This document shows positions 25,408 through 34,872 of a stretch of 64,000 nucleotides of DNA, piece after piece. The translations under genes and the position numbers were made by a program. The notes under the pieces are model-generated. The model worked only from the letters and a program-made list of their open reading frames with translations. It was not told the origin of the DNA and made no database searches. The DNA is from Teredinibacter franksiae (GTDB lineage Bacteria; Pseudomonadota; Gammaproteobacteria; Pseudomonadales; Cellvibrionaceae): assembly GCF_014218805.1 (NCBI RefSeq), contig NZ_JACJUV010000001.1, forward strand, positions 682,001 through 746,000, read 5' to 3'. The stretch's first letter is position 1. Each line of letters begins with the position of its first letter.

Positions 25408-27651
25408 CTACACATTACTAGCATAGCGCTTGAGCATACTGGGAACATCCAGAATTAAAGCGATGGTGCCATCGCCAGTGATGGTAGCCCCGGCCATTCC
25501 TGGCGTGCCGTGCAGCATCTTACCTAAGGGTTTTATCACAACTTCTTCCTGTCCTATGAGCTGGTCTACGACAAAGCCCACGCGCTGTGTTCCAACAGAA
25601 ACAATCACAACGTGACCTTCGTTCGGAGCTTCGAACGTACTATTTTTCTTCACCAGCCAGCGTTTTAAATGGAATATCGGAACCGCTTTCTCGCGAATGG
25701 TAATGCATTCTTGACCGTCAACAATATTACTTTTGGTGAGATCCATATGAAATATTTCGTTTACACTCACCAACGGTAAAGCAAACGTTTGCTGACCGAT
25801 CATAACCATCAGTGTCGGCATAATAGCGAGCGTTAACGGCACTTTAATGCGAATAACCGTGCCTTCGTCGACCTTGGATTGAATTTCTATAGAGCCGTTG
25901 AGCTGGGTAATTTTGGTTTTCACCACGTCCATACCAACGCCACGCCCGGACACGTCCGAAATTTCTTTTTTGGTGGAAAATCCCGGTGCAAAAATCAGGT
26001 TGAACGCTTCTGTATCGCTAAGACGTGCAGCCGCATCGGTGTCGTACAGTCCTTTTTCTACGGATTTCTCGCGTAATTTGTCGGGGTCCATTCCAGCACC
26101 ATCGTCGGTGATGGAAAGTAAAATATGGTCACCCTCCTGCTCGGCTGCAAGCACTACTTTACCGACGCGAGGTTTGTTTTTACTCTCCCGAATAGCCGGC
26201 AGCTCTATACCGTGGTCAACAGAATTTCGAACGAGGTGAACCAGTGGATCAGCCAAGGCCTCTACCAGGTTTTTATCTAAGTCGGTATCTTCACCCTCGA
26301 GTTCAAGATTTATTTCTTTTTTCAGGTTACGTGCGAGATCGCGAACAACGCGAGGAAAACGGCCAAACACTTTTTTGATTGGCTGCATCCGTGTTTTCAT
26401 CACCGATGTTTGTAGGTCTGCGGTCACAACATCTAGGTTCGCAACAGCTTTTTGCATTGCTTCGTCAGCTGACTCCACGCCCAACCTAACTAACCGATTA
26501 CGCACAAGTACCAGTTCGCCCACCATATTCATGATGTCGTCTAAACGTTGAGTATCAACACGCACGGTGGTTTCCGCCACCGGCGCCGTCTGAGCAGCCG
26601 CTTCCCGGCCTTTGGCCGCAGGTTTAGGCGGTTCTTTTTCGGCTTTAGCTACAGGTGCTGGTGTTTGCGTAGGTGTAGAAGAAGGAGTAGGAACCAGTTT
26701 TTTTATCGCCGGCGCCGCTTTTGGCTTTTCCGTAGCGGCAGGTTTCGGTGCTTCATGAACGATCGGGCCTTTGCCCTTACCGTGTAGCTGATCCAATAGG
26801 TTTTCGAATTCATCGTCTGTTATCACGTCAGATTGCGCGCCCACAGCGCCTGCTGAACTCTTTTCTCCGGAGGTAGGCCCTTTACCCGAACCGTGTAACT
26901 GGTCTAGTAGGTCTTCAAATTCATCCGACGAAATTTCATTTGAATTTTTTGAATCCTTTGATTCTACCTCGGGTTTCGGCACGGAAGCTGGTGCGGCACT
27001 GGGCACGTTACCCGTACCGTGTAGCTGGTCTAGCAGTGCTTCGAATTCATCTTCTGTAATTTCATTCGAAGCAGCACTTGGAGCGGGTGCGGCCGGCACT
27101 GTCGGCGGCGCTTCAGATTCGTCACTTATCGCATCGAGAAAGCCTTCAAATTCATCATCGCTAAGATCGATTTCTGCTCCCCCACCTGCAGCGGAAGCCT
27201 TCGTTGGGGCTGACGCCGCTGGAGACTCTTCTATCTCGGCAACTTCATCTGCTCCAATATCTTCACCGGCGACTAAACGTTCGAGCATGAGAATTAACTC
27301 CGGCTCGGCCGGTACCGGATCTTCGCGAGCAGATACCTGAGCAAACTGCGCATTTACAGCATCGAGTGCTTGAAGTACCACATCCATTAATTCCGGCGTT
27401 ACATTGCGCTGTCCATTACGAAGAATATCAAACAGATTTTCGGTAACGTGACAACAATCTACCATTGCGTTGAGCTGTAAAAAACCGGCACCGCCTTTTA
27501 CCGTATGAAATCCACGAAAAATGGCATTCAGTAAATCCTTATCATCGGGTCTCTGCTCGAGGTCAACCAATTGCTCAGACAACAGTTCGATGATTTCGCC
27601 AGCTTCTACGAGGAAATCCTGGAGAATGTCTTCGTCATCGCCAAATGCCAT
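25408..27651 (-). CDS. cheA: Chemotaxis histidine kinase CheA (main cluster)
   Basis: 747 residues. Hpt domain 1-110 with His49 in FRGFHTVKGGAGFL; dimerisation from about 360; HATPase 420-600 (LVRNSVDHGIE, DDGAGMD, GRGVGMDVV); CheW-like regulatory domain 605-747. Between 130 and 355 there is no folded P2 domain. Instead a Pro/Ala-rich linker holds four acidic motifs: DDEFEGFLDAI (165), EDEFEALLDQLHG (200), SDEFEDLLDQLHG (242) and DDEFENLLDQLHG (279). These are probably docking motifs for CheY/CheB or ParP; that is inference. Operon cheY-cheZ-cheA-cheB-motC-motD. Confidence 0.96.
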   Translation of the reverse strand: MAFGDDEDILQDFLVEAGEIIELLSEQLVDLEQRPDDKDLLNAIFRGFHTVKGGAGFLQLNAMVDCCHVTENLFDILRNGQRNVTPELMDVVLQALDAVNAQFAQVSAREDPVPAEPELILMLERLVAGEDIGADEVAEIEESPAASAPTKASAAGGGAEIDLSDDEFEGFLDAISDESEAPPTVPAAPAPSAASNEITEDEFEALLDQLHGTGNVPSAAPASVPKPEVESKDSKNSNEISSDEFEDLLDQLHGSGKGPTSGEKSSAGAVGAQSDVITDDEFENLLDQLHGKGKGPIVHEAPKPAATEKPKAAPAIKKLVPTPSSTPTQTPAPVAKAEKEPPKPAAKGREAAAQTAPVAETTVRVDTQRLDDIMNMVGELVLVRNRLVRLGVESADEAMQKAVANLDVVTADLQTSVMKTRMQPIKKVFGRFPRVVRDLARNLKKEINLELEGEDTDLDKNLVEALADPLVHLVRNSVDHGIELPAIRESKNKPRVGKVVLAAEQEGDHILLSITDDGAGMDPDKLREKSVEKGLYDTDAAARLSDTEAFNLIFAPGFSTKKEISDVSGRGVGMDVVKTKITQLNGSIEIQSKVDEGTVIRIKVPLTLAIMPTLMVMIGQQTFALPLVSVNEIFHMDLTKSNIVDGQECITIREKAVPIFHLKRWLVKKNSTFEAPNEGHVVIVSVGTQRVGFVVDQLIGQEEVVIKPLGKMLHGTPGMAGATITGDGTIALILDVPSMLKRYASNV

Positions 27652-27712
27652 TAAATGCTCCTATTATGTCGACGGCCTGCCTCGTTTGGCATTACTCTTT
27701 CCAATTCCGTCG

Positions 27713-28501
27713 CTAAAAACCTAAACTTGAAAGAAGGTCATCGACTTCGTCCTGCCCAGACACAACGTCTGCACGTTTGTCCGCATGAATTTGTGGGCCT
27801 TCTGCCAAACTTTTATCGACATTTTTCACTTTTTCTTTATCCGTGCTTTCAGCCAAACCGGTCACCTGTTCCACCTGGCCTGCAATGCGCATCAGGTTAA
27901 CCAATTCGTTTTCTACGTCGGTTACCAGGGTTATCACTTTTCGTAAAACCTGACCGGTGAGATCCTGAAAACCCTGCTCTAAGATAATGTCTTGCAGGGA
28001 GCTATTTAATTGACGGGTGCCGTCATCCATCTGGTCTAAAAACTCACCCATGCGACTATAGAGCTTCTTAAATTCTTCCTTGGAAACTTCACCACGCTTC
28101 AGCTTGTGCCATTCTTCACGCAAGCGTGTAGCCTCGATACCCAAGTTCAACGCCATAGGCGCAACGGCTTCCACCTTATCCATGGTTTTATCCGCTGCTT
28201 TTTGTGTCATGTCGATGACATAGTGCAAACGGGAGGTGGCATCACGAATTTCTGAGTTATTTACTGACGGTGGTTCGGAGTCGAGGTCTGCATCGACATG
28301 GAAATTAACAATCGCTTCGTGTAGCGCTCGGGTGAGCTGACCCACACTATTAAAAACATGGCGATCGCGAGCCTCCATCAGACTGTGTATTAACTCAGAG
28401 GCTTCGCTGTAGTTATCGCTTTGAAGTTTTTCTACCAGATGAGTAGCGCAATCCTGCAACTGCGCCATAAACTCTTCATCGTGAGTGTGTGCGGTTTCCA
28501 T
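27713..28501 (-). CDS. cheZ: CheY-phosphate phosphatase CheZ
   Basis: 262 residues, mostly helical. Core four-helix region around 60-200 with the catalytic Gln in FQDLTGQVLRKVITLVTDVE (residues 175-194). The C-terminal peptide VDDLLSSLGF matches the CheY-P docking tail of CheZ. It shortens the motor signal by dephosphorylating CheY. It lies 8 nt after cheY. Confidence 0.94.
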   Translation of the reverse strand: METAHTHDEEFMAQLQDCATHLVEKLQSDNYSEASELIHSLMEARDRHVFNSVGQLTRALHEAIVNFHVDADLDSEPPSVNNSEIRDATSRLHYVIDMTQKAADKTMDKVEAVAPMALNLGIEATRLREEWHKLKRGEVSKEEFKKLYSRMGEFLDQMDDGTRQLNSSLQDIILEQGFQDLTGQVLRKVITLVTDVENELVNLMRIAGQVEQVTGLAESTDKEKVKNVDKSLAEGPQIHADKRADVVSGQDEVDDLLSSLGF

Positions 28502-28509
28502 CAGCTAAT

Positions 28510-28896
28510 TTAGCCTTCTACGCGCTCGAATATTTTGTCGATTTTTTCTTTAAGCACTTGCGCGGTGAAGGGCTTAACAACATAACCATTTACACCAGCC
28601 TGAGCGGCTTCGATAATTTGGTCCCGTTTAGCTTCGGCCGTAACCATCAGCACTGGAAGGCTGACGAGCTTTTCATCGGCCCTCACCTCCTTCAACAGAT
28701 CAATACCTGTCATACCAGGCATGTTCCAGTCGGTCACCAGAAAATCGAAATCTCCGCTGCGCAACATTGGCAAGGCCGTTGACCCGTCGTCGGCTTCTTG
28801 AGTATTGGTAAACCCAAGATCCCGAAGCAGGTTTTTTATGATGCGCCGCATCGTTGAGAAATCGTCAACGATTAGGATTTTCATATTTTTATCCAA
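28510..28896 (-). CDS. cheY: Chemotaxis response regulator CheY (main cluster)
   Basis: A single receiver domain very close to Pseudomonas Che[21 protein letters not shown], phospho-Asp in [13 protein letters not shown], Lys in VVKPFTA. Two starts are possible. TTG at 28896 has GGAGG 5 nt upstream (128 residues, MDKNMKIL). ATG at 28884 gives the family-standard 124 residues but is 17 nt from that ribosome site. I keep the longer form because spacing supports it; initiation at the ATG is equally credible. Phospho-CheY binds FliM, whose N-terminal peptide is intact here. Confidence 0.95.
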   Translation of the reverse strand: MDKNMKILIVDDFSTMRRIIKNLLRDLGFTNTQEADDGSTALPMLRSGDFDFLVTDWNMPGMTGIDLLKEVRADEKLVSLPVLMVTAEAKRDQIIEAAQAGVNGYVVKPFTAQVLKEKIDKIFERVEG

Positions 28897-28929
28897 TGTA
28901 TCCTCCGTTTCCCGTCAGGGTTTCTGACT

Positions 28930-28981
28930 GTCCCGCCACCGGCGAGCACTATGCAATATGAACTCGTGCGGGACTTTTTTT
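28930..28981 (+). terminator. Plus-strand intrinsic terminator opposing the cheY operon
   Basis: GTCCCGC (28930-28936) pairs with GCGGGAC (28968-28974), with an inner CGAG/CTCG stem, and seven T follow directly on the plus strand. No plus-strand gene lies upstream. It sits between cheY and fliA, both on the minus strand, and in that orientation the hairpin has A7 before it and no T-run after. It would stop antisense RNA coming from cheZ/cheY, or the stem may shape the cheY leader. Confidence 0.55.
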
Positions 28982-29042
28982 AGAACCTCAGATTAAGTCT
29001 AGTCGCAGTTTGCGAGTCGGCCAGTTTTTACCGTGCGCGTAA

Positions 29043-29789
29043 CTATTTGCGCCATCCTGAGAGTTTCGAACGCAGGCGCAAAGCCGCCTGGCTGTGTATT
29101 TGACTAACACGGGATTCCGACACCCCCAGTACTAGCCCTATTTCTTTCAAATTTAATTCTTGGTCGTAATAAAGCGACAGCACTAGTTGCTCTCTCTCTG
29201 GCAATGTGCGAATGGCCTCGGCTAAAGCGGTGCGCAGCGCGTGCTTGTGCACCCCTTCTGCTGGCCCCACCAGCCCTTCGCTTTGCCTCGGCTTACTCAA
29301 GCGCCCTTCATCTTCCTCAAAGGTTTCTTCCAAACTGAACAAGCGGGTTGAGGTACTATCGCGTAAAATATCGTGGTATTCGTCCAGCGATATCGCCATT
29401 TCCTCGGCTATTTCGCTATCGCGGGCATCTCGACCGAGCCGGGCTTCTAGGCTTCCAATGGCTTCGCTTACCCTGCGCGCATTACGGTGAACTGAGCGTG
29501 GAGCCCAGTCACCTTTACGCATTTCATCTACAATGGCCCCACGAATACGAATACCTGCGTAGGTTTCAAAACTGGCGCCTTTGCTGGGGTCATACTTTTG
29601 CGCCGCTTCAAGCAGGCCAACCATGCCCGCCTGCGTTAGGTCGTCAACCTGAACACTGGAGGGCATTCGAGCCATAATGTGGTGCGCGATGCGATTTACC
29701 AGATATAGGTAATCTTCTACTTTGATTTGAATGTCCGCTTCCTGCGTTTGCTCATACACCATCAAATTATCTGCCGCAGTGACTGACAT
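29043..29789 (-). CDS. fliA: Flagellar sigma factor FliA (sigma28)
   Basis: 248 residues. Region 2 VEDYLYLVNRIAHHIMARMP and DDLTQAGMVGLLEAAQKYDP; region 3 near SLEETFEEDE; region 4 helix-turn-helix LKEIGLVLGVSESRVSQIHS at 214-233. It directs RNA polymerase to late flagellar and chemotaxis genes and is held by FlgM. flgM is not in the window, but hsbA, which competes for FlgM in Pseudomonas, is. It lies 31 nt after fleN. Confidence 0.96.
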   Translation of the reverse strand: MSVTAADNLMVYEQTQEADIQIKVEDYLYLVNRIAHHIMARMPSSVQVDDLTQAGMVGLLEAAQKYDPSKGASFETYAGIRIRGAIVDEMRKGDWAPRSVHRNARRVSEAIGSLEARLGRDARDSEIAEEMAISLDEYHDILRDSTSTRLFSLEETFEEDEGRLSKPRQSEGLVGPAEGVHKHALRTALAEAIRTLPEREQLVLSLYYDQELNLKEIGLVLGVSESRVSQIHSQAALRLRSKLSGWRK

Positions 29790-29820
29790 AGGGGATAGCT
29801 ACAACTTTTTTAATACTGCT

Positions 29821-30723
29821 TTATACGCTAACGTCTGCGGTAAGCAGGCGCTCCAAGAAAAACTCTAAATGCCCTCTGGGCGTAGCCTGTACCGGCCACT
29901 GATCTATTTTCTGAGCCAATACGCGAATGGCCGATGCCGCTTTACTGCGCGGCGCAAACTCAAGCAACGACTGCCGCTTTTGCACCGACTTACGTACATT
30001 TTCATCGAAAGGTACGCTCCCTAGATATTGTAGGGAAGCATCAAGGAAGCGTTCGCACACACCATTGAGCTTATTAAATAAGTTAATGCCTTCTTGATTA
30101 CTGCGTGTCATATTGGCGATGACTCGAAAGCGAAATACACCGTGGTCCGCATTCAACAATTTCATTAGCGCATAGGCATCGGTTATGGAGGAAGGCTCAT
30201 CGCACACAACAATAATGACTTCCTGCGCCGCCTGTACAAAACTCAGCACCGTATCGGAAATGCCGGCAGCGGTATCTATCATTAATACATCTAGCTGATC
30301 CGCTAGCTCGTTAAACGCATAAATTAAGGCCGCGTGCTCCTGAGGAGATAGGCTCGTCATTTGCTGTACCCCGGAGGATGCGGGTACAACTTTTATGCCC
30401 GCAGGGCCATTCAGCATGACATCCTGCAATCTCTTGCTACCATCCAGCACATCAGCTAGGTTGTATTGCGCCTTTAACCCAAGGAGCACATCGACATTAG
30501 CCAAACCCAGGTCGGCATCCAATAGCACCACCCGGCGACGCAATTCTGCCAAAGCTATACTGAGGTTAATGGATAGGTTAGTTTTACCCACCCCGCCCTT
30601 ACCGCCAGTGACAGCAATTACTTTTACGGGTCGATTTGCACTCATAGGGCTGTGTTCCGGTTTATGGTGTGATCCAACCAAGTATAGATGACGATTTCTG
30701 CTCTGCTCCCGGTTCAAAATCAC
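29821..30723 (-). CDS. fleN: Flagellar number regulator FleN (FlhG)
   Basis: A MinD-like ATPase with Walker A TGGKGGVGKTNLSINL and Walker A' LLDADLGLANVDVLLG; it restricts flagella to one by restraining FleQ and FlhF. Start uncertain: GTG at 30723 lies 1 nt after the flhF stop and gives 300 residues, while ATG at 30645 gives 274, nearer the Pseudomonas protein. The extra 26 residues include EQSRNRHLYL, which faintly recalls the N-terminal activator helix (DQAxxLR) seen in other FlhG proteins. The frame is open back to flhF. C terminus GHLEFFLERLL is typical. Confidence 0.93.
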   Translation of the reverse strand: MILNREQSRNRHLYLVGSHHKPEHSPMSANRPVKVIAVTGGKGGVGKTNLSINLSIALAELRRRVVLLDADLGLANVDVLLGLKAQYNLADVLDGSKRLQDVMLNGPAGIKVVPASSGVQQMTSLSPQEHAALIYAFNELADQLDVLMIDTAAGISDTVLSFVQAAQEVIIVVCDEPSSITDAYALMKLLNADHGVFRFRVIANMTRSNQEGINLFNKLNGVCERFLDASLQYLGSVPFDENVRKSVQKRQSLLEFAPRSKAASAIRVLAQKIDQWPVQATPRGHLEFFLERLLTADVSV

Positions 30724-30724
30724 A

Positions 30725-32230
30725 CTACCCCGCCGCCGGCACGGCTGTGGCGATCTTCAGTAAGGCAACAGCGGCCGCAACCAGTTTGTGTCCATTAGCA
30801 ATGGTAATGTCCTTTGGGATTTCCTGCCCATCCGTGGTGTACACAATGGGAATTCGTTGCTCAAGCACCACGCTTATAACCTCACCAAGGCTTGCCGATT
30901 CATCAAGCTTACTCAGTACACAGGCGTCTATCCCGCCTGAAGAAGCGTATGCGTGGGTGGAGGCCTTCATGGTTTGCAGCTGACTGTTGCAGGCCATGAC
31001 CAGCACACGTTTAATGGATGGGCAGGAATCGAGCTTGCGCAGCTGGTCTTTAAGTAACGGGTCTCCATGACGGAAGCCGGCGGTATCGATGAGAATCAGT
31101 GGGAATTCCCGCAGCGTGGTTAATAGCGTTACTAGGCTGTTTTGCCCATCCACGGCGCGAACCGGTACGTTCAATATGCGCCCAAGAGAACGTAATTGGT
31201 CAAAGGCGCCAACTCGGTAGGTATCTGTTGTAACCAGTGCCACCTTTCCTGGCCCGTGCTCAAGCACGTAACGTGCGGCCAATTTAGCGATGGTGGTGGT
31301 TTTACCTACACCGGTCTGGCCAACAAACGCGAAGATACCGCCGCTGTTGACAAGATCTCCGTTAAATACCGGTATTTCATTTGCCAGCTGGCTCATGCAA
31401 GCACGCCAAGCTTTGCTTACCTGCTTTTGAGACCCGGCTTCGCGCATCAGTCGCTGACTAATAGTCTCTGGTAGCCCTAAGCGGGCCATATGCTCCGACA
31501 GTACGTTGGCCTGCATCGGCAGTTTTATTTGTGAGGGCACCCCTATTGGGTTGTCCTGCTGCGCCATCTTCCACAATTGCTGTTCGAGAATCATGCGCAT
31601 ATCGGCAATTTCACCCTGTAAATTTTCCATGCGCACGTCATTTTCTCGATGCACGGGTGCAACACGTTCTGAGCTAGCCTGCGTGGATGAAGCCTGTGCT
31701 GGCGCAGAACCCGCGGCCGATAATCTAGAGGCTGGCTCCGTATTCGCCTGCTCTTGGTGTTGCTTAAAGGCATGAACCTTTTGCTCTTGTGCCGCGAGGC
31801 TTTCGCCAATAGGACGTTCGCTTTCCTTGGCATGGCGCTTGGCATCCATCATACGCTCACGCGCCCGCTCTATTTCGCGCGCCAGCTCTTCGCCTTTTAC
31901 AGGAATACCGGCCTTAGGATCGTTCATTTCTACACGACCACCAAATTGGGCGGCCGCCTCATCTACACCCGCTTGCATTTGCCATGCAGAATCACTGTTC
32001 ATGGCGGTATCCACATCGGTATCAAAGTGACCGCCAAATTCCCGGCGCACACCTATACCGCGTGTCGGTAAATCCGGCTCAAGGGAGGTAATCACTTCAA
32101 CCCCTTCGGCTGTTTTTTGACTGGAGAGAATTACCGCCTCCGGCCCTAGCTCATCGCGCACCAAATCCAGGGCCCTTCGCATAGAGGGCGCTACAAATCG
32201 TTTAACGAGTTTATTGGTTGTCGGTTGCAT
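30725..32230 (-). CDS. flhF: Flagellar SRP-type GTPase FlhF
   Basis: 501 residues. N-terminal B domain 1-75 (KRFVAPSMRRALDLVRDELG, EAVILSS); a long disordered Gln/Ser/Ala linker 80-200; N domain from 235; GTPase G domain with P-loop FVGQTGVGKTTTIAKLA at 302-318, DTYR at 336 and DTAGF at 382. It recruits flagellar assembly to the pole and works with FleN. Lies between flhA and fleN as in all polar flagellates. Confidence 0.96.
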   Translation of the reverse strand: MQPTTNKLVKRFVAPSMRRALDLVRDELGPEAVILSSQKTAEGVEVITSLEPDLPTRGIGVRREFGGHFDTDVDTAMNSDSAWQMQAGVDEAAAQFGGRVEMNDPKAGIPVKGEELAREIERARERMMDAKRHAKESERPIGESLAAQEQKVHAFKQHQEQANTEPASRLSAAGSAPAQASSTQASSERVAPVHRENDVRMENLQGEIADMRMILEQQLWKMAQQDNPIGVPSQIKLPMQANVLSEHMARLGLPETISQRLMREAGSQKQVSKAWRACMSQLANEIPVFNGDLVNSGGIFAFVGQTGVGKTTTIAKLAARYVLEHGPGKVALVTTDTYRVGAFDQLRSLGRILNVPVRAVDGQNSLVTLLTTLREFPLILIDTAGFRHGDPLLKDQLRKLDSCPSIKRVLVMACNSQLQTMKASTHAYASSGGIDACVLSKLDESASLGEVISVVLEQRIPIVYTTDGQEIPKDITIANGHKLVAAAVALLKIATAVPAAG

Positions 32231-32299
32231 GACTCACTCTCCGTTATTTTTTACCTAAGGAACCGCTTAGACTTCATTAGGGGCTCCCTATAGACCACC

Positions 32300-34528
32300 T
32301 CAGGCGTTAAGCACTTCGCCGCCCACACTGGCTTCTATCGTAATCTGTTTGGTATCGGGTACTTCGTTGTAAGCAAGAACGCGCATATCTGGAATGTTGA
32401 ACCGAACGAACTGGGCCATCATCGACCGTACCTGCCCCGCTACCAGTAATACCTGCGGTTTTCCACTGGCTTCCTGTTTTTTCGCCGCGGCTACCAACGC
32501 ATTGTTGATACGTTCAGCCAACTGAGGCTCCAGAAATGCACCATCGTCGGCGCCAGTTTTTTGTGCTTGCTGTACCGACTGTAGCAACAACTGTTCCAGT
32601 GCAGGGTCGAGGGTAATCACAGGAAGCTCTGGGTCCGAACCAACAATGCTCTGCACTATTTGACGAGCAACTGAAGCGCGCGCAATGGCAGTGAGTGAAG
32701 CGGTATCGAGGTTTTTGTTGCCGTGGGCCGCCAATGCCTCAGCAATGGTGCGCATGTCTCGCACCGCAACCTGCTCACGTAGCAACGTTTGTAAGACTTT
32801 GAGTAATTGATTAATGGATATGGTATTGGGAACCAACTCTTCCACCAGTTTTGGCGATTTTTCTGCGAGTAAATCTAACCATTTCTGTACGTCTTCGTGA
32901 CCGATCAGCTCGTGCGTGTGGTTTTGAATAATCTGGTTTAAGTGGGTGGCCGCTACCGTACTGGCATCGACCACCGTGTAGCCTAGGGTTTGGGCTTTGT
33001 CTTTTTGGTTTTCATCAACCCACACGGCATCTAAACCAAAAGCCGGGTCTTTCGTATGAGTGCCCTCCAGCTTGCCAAAAACCTGACCGGGGTTTATGGC
33101 CAACGAACGATCGGGATACACCTCGCCCTCACCCACGGCAACACCCATTAGATTAATACGGTAGGCGCTAGGCATTAGATCGAGATTGTCGCGAATATGG
33201 ACAGCAGGAATCAGAAAACCCAGGTCTTGAGACAGCTTTTTACGTACACCTTTGATGCGCCCAAGTAACTCGCCATTTTGATTTTTATCCACTAATGGAA
33301 TTAGCCGATAACCTACTTCTAAGCCAATAATATCCACTGGCGTCACGTCATCCCAGCTGACCTCCGCAGGCTCTGCGGGAGGCGTGCCGTCCGGCGAGGG
33401 TAGACCTTGCTGTGTAATTGAGGGAGGAATATCGCCCCGCGAGGGAATGGGCCCAGGCGAACCCCGTTGAAACCCCCCCACCTCCACAACCTCAGCCTGC
33501 TGTTGCTTAAAATGAATGAAGTAAGCAATTAAACCGCAAACCGCCGCGAGACTTATAAACGACAGGTGGGGCATTCCGGGAATGGAGCCCATAATAAACA
33601 GGATGACGGCCGCTACTGCCATCGCTTTGGGCGATGCGAACATTTGCGATAACACCTGACGATTCATATCCTCAGAGCTGTTCACCCGCGTTACCATAAT
33701 CGCAGTAGCCGTAGACAGTAACAGCGAAGGGATTTGTGCCACTAGGCCATCACCAATGGTAAGCAGTACATATTTTTGTAGCGCATCTTGAAATTCCAAC
33801 GCGTGCTGCGTCATACCAACAATTAGGCCACCAATAATGTTGATGATGAGAATAAGAATTCCGGCTACCGCATCGCCACGTACAAATTTACTGGCACCGT
33901 CCATTGCACCGTAGAAATCGGCCTCTGAAGCCACATCCGTGCGCCGGGTACGGGCTTCCTCCTGATCGATTACGCCCGCATTTAAATCAGCATCTATCGC
34001 CATTTGCTTACCGGGCATTGCGTCGAGCGTAAATCGCGCACTTACTTCAGAAACCCGACCAGCACCTTTGGTTACCACCACAAAGTTAATAATGATAAGA
34101 ATAATGAATACGACTAAACCAACCGCATAGTTACCGCCAATGACCACTTCACCAAAGGATTGGATAACTTTCCCGGCGGCATCACCACCTTCATGCCCCT
34201 TCAGCAGCACCACGCGCGTGGACGCCACATTAAGCGCCAAACGCATAAGGGTAGACACCAACAAAATGGTCGGAAAAACAGCAAAGTCTAATGGACGCAG
34301 GCTATACACCCCAACCAATAGCACCACAATAGAAAGCGCAATATTAAACGAGAAGAAAACATCTAACAGGAAAGCTGGCAACGGAAGGGTCATCATGCCC
34401 AGCAGCATCAACAAAAGAATGGGGACGGACAAATTGCCTCGACCCGCACCACGTATGCCGTCCACCATTCCCTGGCCCGTTACACTTCCGGGGAGAGACT
34501 TCAAATGCGAGAAAAAAGGTTCAGCCAT
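32300..34528 (-). CDS. flhA: Flagellar export gate protein FlhA
   Basis: 742 residues, longer than the usual 690-700. N-terminal eight-helix membrane part (about 30-345) with the FHIPEP-family patterns LRPLDFAVFPTILLVSTLMR and INFVVVTKGAGRVSEVSARF; cytoplasmic export domain 400-742. A Gly/Pro-rich insert of roughly 30 residues (about 355-385, RGSPGPIPSRGDIPPSITQQ) in the linker accounts for part of the extra length. The start at 34528 has no good ribosome site; Met21 (MVDGIRGAGRGNLSVP) is an alternative. A candidate RpoN promoter is 72 nt upstream. Confidence 0.95.
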   Translation of the reverse strand: MAEPFFSHLKSLPGSVTGQGMVDGIRGAGRGNLSVPILLLMLLGMMTLPLPAFLLDVFFSFNIALSIVVLLVGVYSLRPLDFAVFPTILLVSTLMRLALNVASTRVVLLKGHEGGDAAGKVIQSFGEVVIGGNYAVGLVVFIILIIINFVVVTKGAGRVSEVSARFTLDAMPGKQMAIDADLNAGVIDQEEARTRRTDVASEADFYGAMDGASKFVRGDAVAGILILIINIIGGLIVGMTQHALEFQDALQKYVLLTIGDGLVAQIPSLLLSTATAIMVTRVNSSEDMNRQVLSQMFASPKAMAVAAVILFIMGSIPGMPHLSFISLAAVCGLIAYFIHFKQQQAEVVEVGGFQRGSPGPIPSRGDIPPSITQQGLPSPDGTPPAEPAEVSWDDVTPVDIIGLEVGYRLIPLVDKNQNGELLGRIKGVRKKLSQDLGFLIPAVHIRDNLDLMPSAYRINLMGVAVGEGEVYPDRSLAINPGQVFGKLEGTHTKDPAFGLDAVWVDENQKDKAQTLGYTVVDASTVAATHLNQIIQNHTHELIGHEDVQKWLDLLAEKSPKLVEELVPNTISINQLLKVLQTLLREQVAVRDMRTIAEALAAHGNKNLDTASLTAIARASVARQIVQSIVGSDPELPVITLDPALEQLLLQSVQQAQKTGADDGAFLEPQLAERINNALVAAAKKQEASGKPQVLLVAGQVRSMMAQFVRFNIPDMRVLAYNEVPDTKQITIEASVGGEVLNA

Positions 34529-34872
34529 TAACCAGTACTACCGCTGTTGTAAGGAGGAAGTGACAATAAAATGTCGCCATCGTGTTTCCTTACTGTCATG
34601 GCAAGAAGCGTTCCTCTTTTAAAGCATCATATGGAATAACACCGGCTTAGCTATACCAAAAGCGTGTCAAAAGACCACGGCATTTTCGCAACCTTCACCT
34701 GCTCTGGTGTTAGAATGAATAAAAGCCCTAGCTTGCCCCTTGCTTTACCTAAGGTTAAGAGGTTGGTTTTACAAAAGTATCAAGTAAACCGCCGGCTCGT
34801 GGTAATAGGAATCAATCGCGTACAGCTCGGAGCATACAGCGTTTATTCACACACATACTCAAGAGGTGAGAT
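34529..34872. other. 344-nt divergent region flhA / TPR protein gene
   Basis: No gene seen. On the minus strand it carries the flhA leader and the candidate RpoN site at 34600-34615. On the plus strand AAGAGGTGAG just before 34873 is the ribosome site of the TPR protein gene; I could not choose a promoter for that gene. Confidence 0.45.
34600..34615 (-). promoter_or_regulatory. Candidate RpoN promoter of flhA-flhF-fleN-fliA
   Basis: Minus strand AGGAACGCTTCTTGCC: 8 of 11 positions match TGGCACG-N4-TTGCW, the -12 TTGC is intact and GG-N10-GC spacing is kept. Expected start near 34589, 60 nt before flhA. Weaker than the fliK, fliL and parC sites. Confidence 0.45.

Noticed and set aside
27686..27701. 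RpoN-like site TGGAAAGAGTAATGCC between cheZ and cheA
   Set aside because: Spacing is right but both boxes are degraded, the position is inside an operon, and such sites arise by chance at this match level.
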